Shown here: positions 27,663 through 36,665 of the stretch, piece after piece
How the letters are laid out: every line of letters starts with the position of its first letter
Position numbering within the stretch: the first letter of the stretch is position 1
NCBI RefSeq assembly: GCF_003660455.1
Contig: NZ_QZVR01000011.1
Span: forward strand, 1 to 64,000
Reading direction: 5' to 3'
Length of the DNA stretch: 64,000 bases
DNA from: Nocardioides ferulae
GTDB lineage: Bacteria > Actinomycetota > Actinomycetes > Propionibacteriales > Nocardioidaceae
The notes under the pieces: generated by a model
What the model was told of the DNA's origin: nothing
Databases searched by the model: none
What the model saw: the letters and a program-made list of their open reading frames with translations, nothing else
Program-made: the position numbers and the translations under genes

Positions 27663-28416
27663 GGCTGCCTGCGCCGGCCTGATCGGCCTCGCGCGTCACG
27701 TCGGCGTCGGCCTGGTCCACGTGGTCCGTGCGCGCGAACTGCTCCAGCTCGAGGAACGCGCCGTCTCGGCGGTAGGTGGTCAACGAGGCGTTCGGGATCT
27801 GCAGCCGGCGGTCGACGTCGAGGATCTGCTCCTCCGAGAGCCCCTCGAGGACGTAGCGGAACGTCATGATCACCGCCTGGTGGGTGAACAGCCACACGTG
27901 CTCGCCGTCGAAGCCGTGCCGGAGGTCGTCGAGCAGCCCGCGCACCCGGAGGGCGACGTCGGCCCAGCTCTCGCCCGCCGGAGGCTGGTAGTAGAACTTG
28001 CCGAGCTTGCCGCGACGGGCGGCCTCTTCGGGGTGCCGGGCCCGGATGCCGGTGCCGGTCAGGCCGTCGAGCACGCCGAGGTCGCGCTCGCGGAGCCGCT
28101 CGTCGAAGTCGAGGTGGAGCCCGGGCTCCGAGGGAAGCCCGCTCAGCGTGCGCTCGGCGGTCTGCGCCGCGCGGCGGTAGGGCGAGCTGATCGCCGCGGT
28201 CGGCCGGGTCTCGTCGTCGCAGCCGGCCAGCCAGGCGGCGAGCGCGTCGGCCTGCTCCCTCCCGGTGTCCGACAGCTCGACGTCGGCGTCGCGGACGTCG
28301 AGGTCGAGCTGCTCGGCGCCCGCCTCGCGGGCCTGTGAGTCGGCGTGGTTGCCGACGCTGTGCCCGTGGCGGACCAGGGTGAGCCGGGCCGGTCCGGTGC
28401 TCCAGCGGGGTCGCAC
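27649..28416 (-). CDS. Histidine phosphatase family protein
   Basis: The 255-aa member of the phosphoglycerate-mutase-like superfamily has the phospho-His motif LTLVRHGHSVGN near the N-terminus, RRAAQTAE, RLRERDLGVLDG, and the second catalytic His in WLFTHQAVIMTF. The GTG start at 28416 has GAGGAG 6 nt upstream; longer frames are unsupported. It could be a phosphoglycerate mutase or a broad phosphatase, and the substrate is not predictable. It forms an operon with nnrD. Confidence 0.88.
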   Translation of the reverse strand: MRPRWSTGPARLTLVRHGHSVGNHADSQAREAGAEQLDLDVRDADVELSDTGREQADALAAWLAGCDDETRPTAAISSPYRRAAQTAERTLSGLPSEPGLHLDFDERLRERDLGVLDGLTGTGIRARHPEEAARRGKLGKFYYQPPAGESWADVALRVRGLLDDLRHGFDGEHVWLFTHQAVIMTFRYVLEGLSEEQILDVDRRLQIPNASLTTYRRDGAFLELEQFARTDHVDQADADVTREADQAGAGSREHD

Positions 28417-28588
28417 GGTTGGCTCCTCGTGACGTGGGGACGGGTCGGTGCCGGTCGTCCGGCGAGAGCGGGGTACCCATCCCGCGGGCCGGGCAACGCG
28501 GATGCGGCCTGTCGGCTCACGGACGCTCACAGGAGCCGCACAGCCCGACCGCATCGTCCTCGCAGGCTCCGGCGGTGAGGTGGGCGTC

Positions 28589-29863
28589 ATGGACAACCAC
28601 ACGACCTCCCTGCCGCACCTGCCCGCAGTCGCCGAGACCCCCGCGGTCACCGGTGCTCCACCTGCCCGCGGGCGCCGGATCTGGTACTCCGCCGGTGTCG
28701 CGGCCGCGGGCGGTGCCCTGCTCGCCGCCTCGGTCGCGGTCCCGGTCACCTGGGCCTTGACCGACGGCGACGCCGTCGCGGTGAGCGGCGGCGCCGTCGC
28801 GCCGGCGTACCAGGGCGCGGCCTTCCCGGGCAGCCTCCCCGGCACGTCCCCCGGCCTGGGCGATGGCCTGGACGAGGGTGTCGGCGACAGCACGGAGACC
28901 GGCCCGCAGGACAGGTCCGTCGCCGACTCCGGCGCCGCAGCGACCGAGGCGCAGTCGCAGGGCGTGGTGCTGATCGAGACCACGACGGCGTCCGGAGCCG
29001 GGGCCGGGACGGGGATCGTGCTCACCTCGGACGGCCTGGTCATCACCAACTACCACGTGGTCGAGGACGCCGCCGAGGTCACCGTGACCGTGGCGACGAC
29101 CGCGGAGAGCTTCACCGCCGAGGTCGTCGGCTTCGACGAGACCGCCGACGTGGCGCTGCTCGAGCTCGACGGCGCCGAGGGGCTGACCGTCGCGGTCCTC
29201 GACGACGACGGGGACGCCGTCGACCCTGACGGAGAGGCCGGAGACGAGGTCACCGCCGTCGGCAACGCCGGCGGCCAGGGCTACCTGTCCGCCGTAGACG
29301 GCACGGTCACCGCGACCGACCGGACGATCACCACCTCCGACGGCTACGGCATGCCCGGCAGCGCTGAGCAGCTCACCGGCCTGCTGCAGACGACGGCGGC
29401 CGCGGTGCCCGGCTACTCCGGCGGTCCGACGCTGGACGCCGAAGGTGAGGTGCTCGGGCTCACCACGGCCGCCTCGAGCGCCGCCGCGGAGAGCTTCGCG
29501 GTGCCGATCGAGGACGTCCTCGACGTGATCGAGCAGATCCGGGCCGGAGACGAGAGCGGCTCGGTGCAGGTGGGAGCGTCCGCCTACCTGGGCGTCACCG
29601 TCAGTGAGAGCGGGAGTGGCGTGGGAAGTGCTGCCGGCGTCGCTGTGGCCGAGGTCGAGGCCGGGACGCCGGCCGCGGAGGCCGGGCTGGCCGCCGGCGA
29701 CGTGATCACGGAGGCGGGCGGCCGCGTCGTCGCCCGGGTCGAGGAGCTCACGGACCTGCTCGGCCAGCGCGAGCCGGGCGACCGGGTCGCGCTCACCTGG
29801 ACCACGAGCGCCGGCAAGCAGCGCACCGCCGTCGTGACTCTCGCCGAGAGCCCCTACGCGTGA
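28589..29863 (+). CDS. Membrane-anchored trypsin-like serine protease with PDZ domain
   Basis: From ATG 28589 (GGTGAGG ribosome site) the protein has 424 aa. A short cytoplasmic N-terminus is followed by one membrane segment (about residues 33-52), then a Gly/Pro-rich linker to about 130. The S1C catalytic domain has His in ITNYHVVEDA, Asp in DETADVALLELDG and Ser in VPGYSGGPTLD. The last shows GYSGGP instead of the usual GNSGGP or GDSGGP. A PDZ domain (about 335-420) has YLGVTVSES, AAEAGLAAGDVITEAGG. This is the DegP/HtrA-like layout. The active site faces outside, so a role in envelope protein quality control is inferred. Confidence 0.9.
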   Translation: MDNHTTSLPHLPAVAETPAVTGAPPARGRRIWYSAGVAAAGGALLAASVAVPVTWALTDGDAVAVSGGAVAPAYQGAAFPGSLPGTSPGLGDGLDEGVGDSTETGPQDRSVADSGAAATEAQSQGVVLIETTTASGAGAGTGIVLTSDGLVITNYHVVEDAAEVTVTVATTAESFTAEVVGFDETADVALLELDGAEGLTVAVLDDDGDAVDPDGEAGDEVTAVGNAGGQGYLSAVDGTVTATDRTITTSDGYGMPGSAEQLTGLLQTTAAAVPGYSGGPTLDAEGEVLGLTTAASSAAAESFAVPIEDVLDVIEQIRAGDESGSVQVGASAYLGVTVSESGSGVGSAAGVAVAEVEAGTPAAEAGLAAGDVITEAGGRVVARVEELTDLLGQREPGDRVALTWTTSAGKQRTAVVTLAESPYA

Positions 29864-29982
29864 GACCCGGCGCTGGGCGTCCGCGGGTGCGCGGGATCGC
29901 TGCTGAGGAGCTCGGCTGCCCGGGCGACCCGGTCGGCAGCCGGCGGCGCGACAACTCGGCGGCGCCCCGCGGCGTCGTCTCC

Positions 29983-29988
29983 TAGGGT
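29983..29988 (+). promoter_or_regulatory. -10 box TAGGGT, leaderless start for the DUF885 gene
   Basis: TAGGGT ends 7 nt before the GTG at 29996, a typical actinobacterial leaderless arrangement. This favours 29996 over the GTG at 29987, which overlaps the box. Confidence 0.5.
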
Positions 29989-29995
29989 GACCAGC

Positions 29996-31684
29996 GTGAC
30001 CACCGACGCCGCACGCCCTGTCGACGCCGCCTCCGACCGCTTCGTGGAAGAGTACGCCGCCCTCGACCCGATCGCCGCCACCTACCTCGGGATCGCCGGG
30101 CACGAGCACCGGCTCACCGACCTCTCGCCCGACGGCTTCGACGCCCGGGAGGAGCTGACCCGCCGGGCGCTCGCCGAGGTCACCGCGGCCACGCCGGTCG
30201 ACGAGCGCGAGGCGGTGGCCCGCGACGCCTTCCGCGAGCGGTTGGGCCTCGATGTGGAGCGCGCCGACGCGGGCGTCGTCCGCCCCGAGCTGTCGGTGCT
30301 GACCAGCGGGCTGCACGAGATCCGGCAGGTGTTCGACCTGATGGACACCGAGGGCACCGAGGCCTGGGAGGCCGTCGACGCCCGGCTCGCCGCGGTGCCC
30401 GCCGCGGTCGAGGGCTACCGGATCACGCTCGCCGAGGAGGCTGCGCGCGGGCGGGTGGTGGCCGCGCGGCAGTACGCCGAGGTGGCCGACCAGGTGCGGG
30501 CCTGGACCGGGCAGCAGGGCGAGGGCGGCGACTTCTTCGCCGGCCTGGTCGCCCGCAGCGGCCAGTCGGGGGCGCTGCAGACCCAGTTGGAGCAGCACGC
30601 ACGGGGTGCCAGCCGGGCCTTCGCCGACTTCGGGCTGTTCCTCGAGGACGAGATGGCGCCGCGCGGTCGATCGAACGAGGCGGTCGGGCGCGAGCACTAC
30701 GCGCTGGCCTCGCGCTACTTCCTCGGCGCCGAGGTGGACCTCGAGCAGACCTACCTGTGGGGCTGGGAGGAGCTGAAGCGGATCACCGACGACATGGCCG
30801 CCACCGCGCAGCGGATCGTGCCCGGTGGCAGCGTCGACGACGCCGTCGCCGCGCTCGAGGCCGACCCGGCGCGCAAGATCTCCGGCCGCGAGGCGTTCCG
30901 CGACTGGATGCAGGAGCTGGCCGACCAGACCATCGCCGACCTGCACGGCACCCACTTCGACATCCCCGAGCCGGTGCGGCGCATCGAGTGCTGCCTGGCG
31001 CCGACCAACGACGGCGGCATCTACTACACGGGCCCGTCGGAGGACTTCACCCGCCCCGGTCGGATGTGGTGGGCGGTGCCTGACGGCATCGATGAGTTCG
31101 CCCCGTGGCGCGAGGTCACCACGGTCTTCCACGAGGGCGTGCCCGGCCACCACCTGCAGGTCGGCCAGACGGCGTACCGCAGCGAGGTGCTCAACCGGTG
31201 GCAGCGGCTGATGTGCTGGGTCAGCGGCCACGGCGAGGGCTGGGCGCTGTACGCCGAGCGGCTGATGGACGACCTCGGCTACCTGGCCGACCCGGCCGAC
31301 CGCCTCGGCATGCTCGACGGCCAGGGCATGCGCGCCGCCCGGGTGGTCGTCGACATCGGGATGCACCTGGAGCTGGAGATCCCGCGGGACAACCCGTTCG
31401 GCTTCCACCCCGGAGAGCGGTGGACCCCCGACCTGGGGCTGGCCTTCATGCGGGCGCACTGCCGGATGGACGACCCGGTGATCCAGTTCGAGGTCAAGCG
31501 CTACCTGGGCTGGCCGGGCCAGGCGCCGTCGTACAAGGTCGGCGAGCGGATCTGGCTCGAGGCGCGGGCCGAGGCCCAGGCCCGCGCGGGCACGGCCTTC
31601 GATCTCAAGGAGTTCCACCGCGCGGCGCTCGACCTCGGCTCGCTCGGACTCGATCCGCTCCGCCAGGCGCTGTCCCGGCTCTGA
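29996..31684 (+). CDS. DUF885 family protein (metallopeptidase-like)
   Basis: The 562-aa protein has the DUF885 signatures: FVEEYAALDPIAATYLG at the N-terminus, FHEGVPGHHLQ (an HExxH-like zinc motif written as HEGVPGHH) at about residue 380, and GHGEGWALYAERLMDDLG. The family is related to M32-type carboxypeptidases, and several members are predicted exopeptidases. There is no signal peptide. The GTG start follows a TAGGGT box. The gene ends 51 nt before a perfect 32-bp hairpin. Confidence 0.9.
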   Translation: MTTDAARPVDAASDRFVEEYAALDPIAATYLGIAGHEHRLTDLSPDGFDAREELTRRALAEVTAATPVDEREAVARDAFRERLGLDVERADAGVVRPELSVLTSGLHEIRQVFDLMDTEGTEAWEAVDARLAAVPAAVEGYRITLAEEAARGRVVAARQYAEVADQVRAWTGQQGEGGDFFAGLVARSGQSGALQTQLEQHARGASRAFADFGLFLEDEMAPRGRSNEAVGREHYALASRYFLGAEVDLEQTYLWGWEELKRITDDMAATAQRIVPGGSVDDAVAALEADPARKISGREAFRDWMQELADQTIADLHGTHFDIPEPVRRIECCLAPTNDGGIYYTGPSEDFTRPGRMWWAVPDGIDEFAPWREVTTVFHEGVPGHHLQVGQTAYRSEVLNRWQRLMCWVSGHGEGWALYAERLMDDLGYLADPADRLGMLDGQGMRAARVVVDIGMHLELEIPRDNPFGFHPGERWTPDLGLAFMRAHCRMDDPVIQFEVKRYLGWPGQAPSYKVGERIWLEARAEAQARAGTAFDLKEFHRAALDLGSLGLDPLRQALSRL

Positions 31685-31735
31685 GGCGCCCGCCGTCGCG
31701 CGGCGCGGAGAGCGAACCCCAGTTGACCCGGCAGA

Positions 31736-31805
31736 TGTAACGCGGTGTCCCCGTAGCTATCGCGGTGTTGCAGCACCGCGATAGCTACGGGGACACCGCG
31801 TTACA
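31736..31805. terminator. Perfect 32-bp inverted repeat with 6-nt loop
   Basis: Arms 31736-31767 and 31774-31805 are exact reverse complements (left arm starts TGTAACGCGGTGTCCCCGTA) around the loop TTGCAG. It follows DUF885 and faces the azoreductase remnant on the other strand. The stem is far longer than needed for a terminator, so it could also be a mobile palindromic element or a small RNA. Confidence 0.85.
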
Positions 31806-31822
31806 GCGAGACCGGTGGCCGC

Positions 31823-32029
31823 TCAGCGGGCGGCCAGCACCCGGCCAGCCTCGACCGCGGCCTCCTCGGCTGCCTTGCGCATCAGCGCGGCGGGCTCGGA
31901 GAACTCGTCGAGCGCCGGGTTGACGCCGACCAGCGTGAACTCGCGCTCGACCACGGTGAGGTCGGCCTGCCAGCAGTCGACGAGGATCCGCCGCAGGTAG
32001 TCGGTGTTGTGGTCCCAGCCCTCGCGGGG
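31823..32029 (-). pseudogene. C-terminal fragment of an FMN-dependent NADH-azoreductase-like gene
   Basis: About 68 residues remain, reading GWDHNTDYLRRILVDCW, DLTVVEREFTLVGVNPALDE and a C-terminal helix ending GRVLAAR. I recognise this as the C-terminus of actinobacterial AzoR-type flavodoxin-fold reductases (family recall, not searched). The N-terminal two thirds, with the flavin-binding loop, are absent, and the frame upstream is shadow sequence without similarity. The break coincides with the break in the divergent MarR fragment. Confidence 0.55.
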
Positions 32030-32267
32030 TTGTGCCGAGGCCGGTCGCCGCACCTCCGTGCGGCTCACGCCCGCGGGGCTGGCGAAGCTGCGGGCGGCCG
32101 CTCCCGACCACGTCCGCGAGGCGCGCCGGCTCGTGGTCGACGCGCTCACCCCGCAGCAGCTGGCCGCGCTCGGCGAGGCCTCGCGCGTGGTGCTCCGCGG
32201 CATCGACCCCGAGGCCGCCGCCCGCTTCGAGGGCGGCCCGCAGAGCGTCACCCCGGCCGGCGCCTGA
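32030..32267 (+). pseudogene. C-terminal fragment of a MarR-family regulator
   Basis: The frame (from about 32031) reads RRTSVRLTPAGLAKLRAA, then REARRLVVDALTPQQLAAL and ASRVVLRGIDPEAA. These are the wing end and the C-terminal dimerisation helices of a MarR repressor. The N-terminal helices and the DNA-recognition helix are missing. Start codons in this frame precede the homologous part by only a few codons with no ribosome site. azoR and marR are commonly divergent neighbours, so one deletion could have removed both 5' halves. Confidence 0.6.
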
Positions 32268-32329
32268 CGACGAGGGCCTTCACCCTCCGGGGGGTTGAGT
32301 TCCGGGCGCCGCTGCTGCACCGTGCCGCC

Positions 32330-32713
32330 ATGCAGCGCGCGCCCCACGAGAACGTGGCGACGGTCCTCGTCGACCCGGCCGTGCTGCCCGACCTCGAGGT
32401 GGCGCTGATGGCGCTCGACCTGTGGGTGTGGCCGGTGGCCACCGCGCCGAACTGCCCCGACGGGCCGCGGGCCGCGTTCCAGCTGTGCCGGAGGCTGGTG
32501 ATGGCACGACGGGGTGCCTGGGACGACGCCGCGACGTGGACGCCGGTGTGGGTGTCCTTCGGCGCCCGCTGGCGGCAGGGCGCCGAGCCGCTCCCGTGGG
32601 AGGCGCACCAGCGGCTGTGGCAGACCCTCGAGCAGTTCGCCGACGGCGTCCGCTACCGCAAGGCCCTCGGCGGCGTCCCCCCGTTGGAGATCCCGCGGGA
32701 ATGCACCGCCTGA
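32330..32713 (+). CDS. Hypothetical protein, 127 aa
   Basis: From ATG 32330 the frame reads MQRAPHENVATVLVDPAVLP and continues with a Trp-rich middle (LDLWVWPVAT, GARWRQGAEPLPWEAHQRLW). GC3 bias is strong in this frame, which supports coding. No ribosome site is obvious, so the start is uncertain. I do not recognise the family. No signal peptide or membrane segment is seen. Confidence 0.5.
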   Translation: MQRAPHENVATVLVDPAVLPDLEVALMALDLWVWPVATAPNCPDGPRAAFQLCRRLVMARRGAWDDAATWTPVWVSFGARWRQGAEPLPWEAHQRLWQTLEQFADGVRYRKALGGVPPLEIPRECTA

Positions 32714-32841
32714 GCAGGGCGTTCCCCTCTCAGTCGGGCGCGTCCCGCATGTGGCCGGCACGGCGTCCGCCCGGCCCGGTGGACGCCGGCGCGCCCGGGA
32801 CGCAACAATGGGCCACCGCACCCGCGAAGGAGAGAGGCATC

Positions 32842-32955
32842 GTGAGCATCGCTGCGCCGCGTCCGGCTCTCGCCGGTCCGACGACGCCCGACCTCACCCG
32901 CCGCCGCGCTGTCGACCACTGCCTGGTGCGCTCGGCGCTCTGTCGGGCCCACTGA
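32842..32955 (+). CDS. Cysteine leader peptide upstream of cysK
   Basis: A 37-codon frame begins at GTG 32842 behind AAGGAGAGAG and ends with [18 protein letters not shown]. This matches the actinobacterial sulfur-metabolism leader peptide pattern (Arg-rich stretch, VD-type motif, spaced Cys near the stop). In characterised actinobacterial relatives, ribosome stalling at Cys codons when cysteine is scarce opens the downstream ribosome site. Here cysK starts 124 nt after the leader stop, so cysteine-responsive attenuation of cysK-cysE is the likely role; the spacer structure was not folded. Confidence 0.78.
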   Translation: MSIAAPRPALAGPTTPDLTRRRAVDHCLVRSALCRAH

Positions 32956-33079
32956 CCGCGGCCCCGCCGCTCCCGCCCCGCTCGCCGACCGCGACCACCG
33001 CCGTCCGAGCCATCGCTCGTCCCACCCGGCCGACGCCTCCTCGCGCGTCGCCACCGTCGAGATCTCAGGAGAGACCACC

Positions 33080-34009
33080 ATGCGCGTCTACGACGACGTC
33101 ACCCAGCTTGTCGGCAACACCCCGCTCGTCCGCCTCAACCGGGTGGTCGGTGACGCCGGCGCCACGGTGCTGGCCAAGCTGGAGTTCTACAACCCCGCCA
33201 ACAGCGTCAAGGACCGGATCGGCGTCGCGATGATCGACGCCGCCGAGGCCTCCGGCGAGCTGAAGCCGGGGGGCACGATCGTCGAGGCCACCTCCGGCAA
33301 CACCGGCATCGCGCTGGCCATGGTCGGCGCCGCGCGCGGCTACCGCGTCGTGCTGACCATGCCCGAGACCATGTCGAAGGAGCGGCGCGCCCTGCTGCGC
33401 GCCTTCGGCGCCGAGCTGGTGCTCACCCCCGGCAGCGAGGGCATGAACGGGGCGGTCAACAAGGCCGAGGAGATCGGCCGTGAGCAGGGCGCGGTGCTGG
33501 TGCGCCAGTTCGCGAACCCCGCCAACGCCGAGGTGCACCGCCGCACCACCGCCGAGGAGATCTGGCGCGACACCGACGGCGGCGTCGACATCGTCGTGGC
33601 CGGCATCGGCACCGGCGGCACGATCACCGGCGTCGGCCAGGTGCTCAAGGAGCGCAAGCCCGGTGTGCAGGTCGTCGCGGTCGAGCCGGAGGAGTCCGCG
33701 ATCCTCAACGGCGGCCAGCCCGGCCCGCACAAGATCCAGGGCATCGGCGCGAACTTCGTGCCCGAGGTGCTCGACACCGAGGTCTACGACGAGGTGCTCG
33801 ACGTCAACGCCGCCACCGCGTTCGAGTGGGCCCGCCGGGCCGCCCGCGAGGAGGGCCTGCTGGTCGGCATCTCCTCCGGCGCCGCCATCTCGGCCGCCGT
33901 CCAGGTCGCCTCGCGTCCCGAGAACGCCGGCAAGACCGTCGTCGTGATCATCCCGTCGTTCGGTGAGCGCTACCTCTCCACGCCGCTGTTCGAGGGCCTG
34001 GTGGACTGA
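33080..34009 (+). CDS. cysK: Cysteine synthase A (O-acetylserine sulfhydrylase)
   Basis: The PLP enzyme makes cysteine from O-acetylserine and sulfide. The 309-aa protein shows [18 protein letters not shown], the PLP Lys in [16 protein letters not shown], the substrate loop [12 protein letters not shown], the phosphate-binding [13 protein letters not shown], and the late Ser motif [11 protein letters not shown]. An AGGAGAGACC ribosome site precedes ATG. It lies behind a cysteine leader peptide and 2 nt before cysE, the enzyme supplying its substrate. Confidence 0.97.
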   Translation: MRVYDDVTQLVGNTPLVRLNRVVGDAGATVLAKLEFYNPANSVKDRIGVAMIDAAEASGELKPGGTIVEATSGNTGIALAMVGAARGYRVVLTMPETMSKERRALLRAFGAELVLTPGSEGMNGAVNKAEEIGREQGAVLVRQFANPANAEVHRRTTAEEIWRDTDGGVDIVVAGIGTGGTITGVGQVLKERKPGVQVVAVEPEESAILNGGQPGPHKIQGIGANFVPEVLDTEVYDEVLDVNAATAFEWARRAAREEGLLVGISSGAAISAAVQVASRPENAGKTVVVIIPSFGERYLSTPLFEGLVD

Positions 34010-34011
34010 CC

Positions 34012-34716
34012 ATGGCAGCCCGCGCCACCCTTCCCTCGCTGACCCTGCTCCGCTCGGACGTGGAGCTGCGCCCGGTGCCCGCCGACGCGCAGGCCGCGAC
34101 CGAGGCGGACGACGCCGGGCCCGACGCCGCGGGCGAGACGGCCACCGAGCCGGCGCCCCGGGCGCTGGCCCGGCTGCTCGAGGACCTGCGCGCGGCCCGC
34201 GAGCGCGACCCGGCCGCCCGCTCCTGGGCCGAGCTGGTGCTGGCCTACCCGGGCCTGCACGCGGTGTGGGCCCACCGGGTCTCGCACCGGCTCTGGCAGC
34301 GCCGCGGCACCCGGCTGCTCGCCCGGGTGCTCTCCCACGTGGCCCGGTCGGTCACCGGCGTCGAGATCCACCCCGGGGCGGTGATCGGGCGACGGGTCTT
34401 CATCGACCACGGCATGGGCGTGGTGATCGGCGAGACCGCCGAGGTGGGCGACGACGTGCTGATCTACCACGGGGTCACCCTCGGCGGCCGCACCACCAAG
34501 CGCGGCAAGCGCCACCCCACCGTGGGCGACGGCGTCGTGCTCGGTGCCGGCGCGAAGGTGCTCGGCCCGATCCTCGTCGGCGACGGCGCCCGGGTCGGCG
34601 CCAACTCCGTGGTGGTCGGCGACGTGCCCGCCGGCTGGACCGCACTCGGCGTACCAGCACAGGTCTCGGCTCCCGGCACCCGCGGCGCGATGGCGGACCC
34701 GGCGCTGTTCATCTGA
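34012..34716 (+). CDS. cysE: Serine O-acetyltransferase
   Basis: The enzyme acetylates L-serine with acetyl-CoA for CysK. The 234-aa protein has a variable N-terminal extension of about 50 residues, a helical segment, then a left-handed beta-helix (hexapeptide) domain: [39 protein letters not shown], and [17 protein letters not shown] with the catalytic His residues. The C-terminus ([14 protein letters not shown]) ends in Ile, as required for docking into the CysK active site to form the cysteine synthase complex in characterised enzymes. It is coupled to cysK. Confidence 0.95.
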   Translation: MAARATLPSLTLLRSDVELRPVPADAQAATEADDAGPDAAGETATEPAPRALARLLEDLRAARERDPAARSWAELVLAYPGLHAVWAHRVSHRLWQRRGTRLLARVLSHVARSVTGVEIHPGAVIGRRVFIDHGMGVVIGETAEVGDDVLIYHGVTLGGRTTKRGKRHPTVGDGVVLGAGAKVLGPILVGDGARVGANSVVVGDVPAGWTALGVPAQVSAPGTRGAMADPALFI

Positions 34717-34764
34717 CCCGTTCTATCTGACCCGGGGCTCGTTGACCGGTCCCGGTCGGGTTGC

Positions 34765-34860
34765 TGCAGTTTCATCAAGGGATGCAGGCGAACCCGCAGT
34801 TCCCCAGGTCTGCCCATCGAGGGGAGTGCCGGTTGGTCTGCATCCCTAGATGAACCTGCA
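34765..34860. repeat. Long imperfect palindromic element, copy 1
   Basis: The ~90-nt palindrome (left side GTTTCATCAAGGGATGCAGG, right side GGTCTGCATCCCTAGATGAA) lies between cysE and the GMC oxidoreductase. The left half matches the reverse complement of the right half of copy 2 at 37152-37239 over most of its length. It may terminate cysK-cysE. Confidence 0.75.
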
Positions 34861-34946
34861 CCGAGCCCGGGGCCACCCACCGGACCGTGCCCCAAATCTG
34901 ACCGGGAAGTCAGTCAGAATCCCCCCGCTGGACAACCCCGGTGCCC

Positions 34947-34952
34947 TAGGGT
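34947..34952 (+). promoter_or_regulatory. -10 box TAGGGT, leaderless start for the GMC gene
   Basis: TAGGGT ends 6 nt before the GTG at 34959, and no ribosome site is seen. Confidence 0.5.
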
Positions 34953-34958
34953 GCGCCG

Positions 34959-36665
34959 GTGACCCACGCCCCGCAGCCGCCCAGCGCCGTCCCGCCCGCC
35001 GAGGCCGAGCAGCGCACGAGCCCGACGTACGACGCCGACGTCGTCGTGGTCGGCAGCGGCTTCGGCGGCGCCACCGCCGCGCTGCGCCTCACCGAGGCCG
35101 GCCACCAGGTCGTGGTCCTGGAGAAGGGGCGCCGGCTCTCCGACGACGACCTGCTCCGGGCCCGTCGTGACCCGCGCGCCTACCTGTGGCAGCCCGGCCT
35201 CGGCATGCGCGGGTTCTTCTGGCAACGGATCCTGCGCCACGTCGCGGTGATCGGCGGCACCGGAGTCGGCGGCGGCTCCATCGTCTGGGCCGGGGTGCTC
35301 CTCGAGCCCGGCGCCGACTTCTACGACAACCCCACCCTGCGCCGGCTCGGCCTCGACTGGCGGGCCGAGCTCGGCCCGCACCTGGCCACGGCGTCCGGCA
35401 TGCTCGGCCGCGCCACCTGCCCGCACAGCGGGCCGATGGACGAGCACCTGCGCGCGGCCGCGGAAGCGGTCGGGGCCGGCCACACGTTCGGGCCGGTGCC
35501 GGTCGCGATCCACTTCGGCCGGGAGGGCGTCACCGAGCCCGACCCGTTCTTCGGCGGCGAGGGCCCCGCGCGCACCGGCTGCCGTCTGTGCGGCGAGTGC
35601 CTGCTCGGCTGCCCCTACGGCGCCAAGAACCAGCTCACCCGCAACTACCTCCACCTCGCCGAGCGGTACGGCGCCCAGGTGCGCCCCGAGCACGAGGTGA
35701 CCGCGGTGGCCCCGCTGCCGGGAGGCGGCTACGCCGTCACGTGCCGCCACCCCTGGCGCGGCGGCGCCGAGACCCGGATCACCGCGCGACGGGTCGTACT
35801 GGCGGCCGGGGTCCTCGGCACCGTCGACCTGCTGCTGCGCTGCCGCGACGAGCTCGGCACCCTGCCACACCTCTCACCGCTGCTGGGCCGGCACGTGCGC
35901 ACCAACTCCGAGGCGCTGACCGCCGTGCTCCAGCCACCCGGAGAGGACCTCTCCCGCGGGCCCACGATCAGCAGCGACTTCCACCCCGACGCGACCACCC
36001 ACGTCACCCAGAACCGGTACGTCGGGGGGTGGCACATGCGGGCCCAGCTGGGGCCGTTGGTCGACGACCACCGTCCGGCGGTGCGGGCGGTCAAGACGCT
36101 GGCCGCGATCGCGCTCCGGCCGCTCGCCCAGCTGCGGGTGGCGCTGGCTCGCGGCTTCGAGCGCCGGCTCAGCGTCCTCACGGTGATGCAGACCGTCGAC
36201 AACGAGCTCTCCCTGGTGCGCGGCCGCTCCCCGGTCCGGCCGTGGCGCACCGCGCTGCGATCGCGGTCGGTGGCCGGCAGCAGCGCCCCGAGCCACCTGC
36301 CCGTGGCCAACCGGGTCACCCGCGCGTTCGCCGAGGCGTCGGGTGGCCGGCCGCTGAACCTGCTCGGCGAGACCGTCGGCGGGCTCTCGGTCACCGCGCA
36401 CGTGCTCGGCGGCGCGGTGATGGGCCGCTCCGCCGCCGAGGGCGTGGTCGACGCCGACCACGAGGTCTTCGGCCACCCGGGGCTCTACGTCGCCGACGCG
36501 AGCGTGATCCCCGCGAACCTGGGGGTGAACCCGTCGCTGACGATCACAGCGCTGGCCGAGCGGTTCGCCGCCCGGTTCCCGGCGGCACCCGCCGGGCGCA
36601 CCCGGCGTACCCCCGTCCGCGGCCGGCCGGCGACCACCGCTCCGGCGCCGGAGCCGGCGCGATGA
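34959..36665 (+). CDS. GMC-family FAD oxidoreductase (cholesterol-oxidase-like)
   Basis: The 568-aa protein has an N-terminal FAD motif VVVVGSGFGGATAALRL, a second segment VIGGTGVGGGSIVWAGV, and a Cys cluster GCRLCGECLLGCPYGAKNQ at about residue 205. It ends with ADASVIPANLGVNPSLTITA, where His/Asn-type GMC catalytic residues are expected. This Cys-bearing subgroup is related to cholesterol oxidases and long-chain alcohol oxidases; the substrate is not predictable. No signal peptide is visible. The stop overlaps the next gene by ATGA. Probable leaderless transcript. Confidence 0.85.
   Translation: MTHAPQPPSAVPPAEAEQRTSPTYDADVVVVGSGFGGATAALRLTEAGHQVVVLEKGRRLSDDDLLRARRDPRAYLWQPGLGMRGFFWQRILRHVAVIGGTGVGGGSIVWAGVLLEPGADFYDNPTLRRLGLDWRAELGPHLATASGMLGRATCPHSGPMDEHLRAAAEAVGAGHTFGPVPVAIHFGREGVTEPDPFFGGEGPARTGCRLCGECLLGCPYGAKNQLTRNYLHLAERYGAQVRPEHEVTAVAPLPGGGYAVTCRHPWRGGAETRITARRVVLAAGVLGTVDLLLRCRDELGTLPHLSPLLGRHVRTNSEALTAVLQPPGEDLSRGPTISSDFHPDATTHVTQNRYVGGWHMRAQLGPLVDDHRPAVRAVKTLAAIALRPLAQLRVALARGFERRLSVLTVMQTVDNELSLVRGRSPVRPWRTALRSRSVAGSSAPSHLPVANRVTRAFAEASGGRPLNLLGETVGGLSVTAHVLGGAVMGRSAAEGVVDADHEVFGHPGLYVADASVIPANLGVNPSLTITALAERFAARFPAAPAGRTRRTPVRGRPATTAPAPEPAR

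Noticed and set aside
31823..32821. A single 332-aa minus-strand gene
   Set aside because: Only the last ~68 residues resemble a protein family. The rest is antisense to a better-supported frame (32330-32713) and to the MarR fragment.
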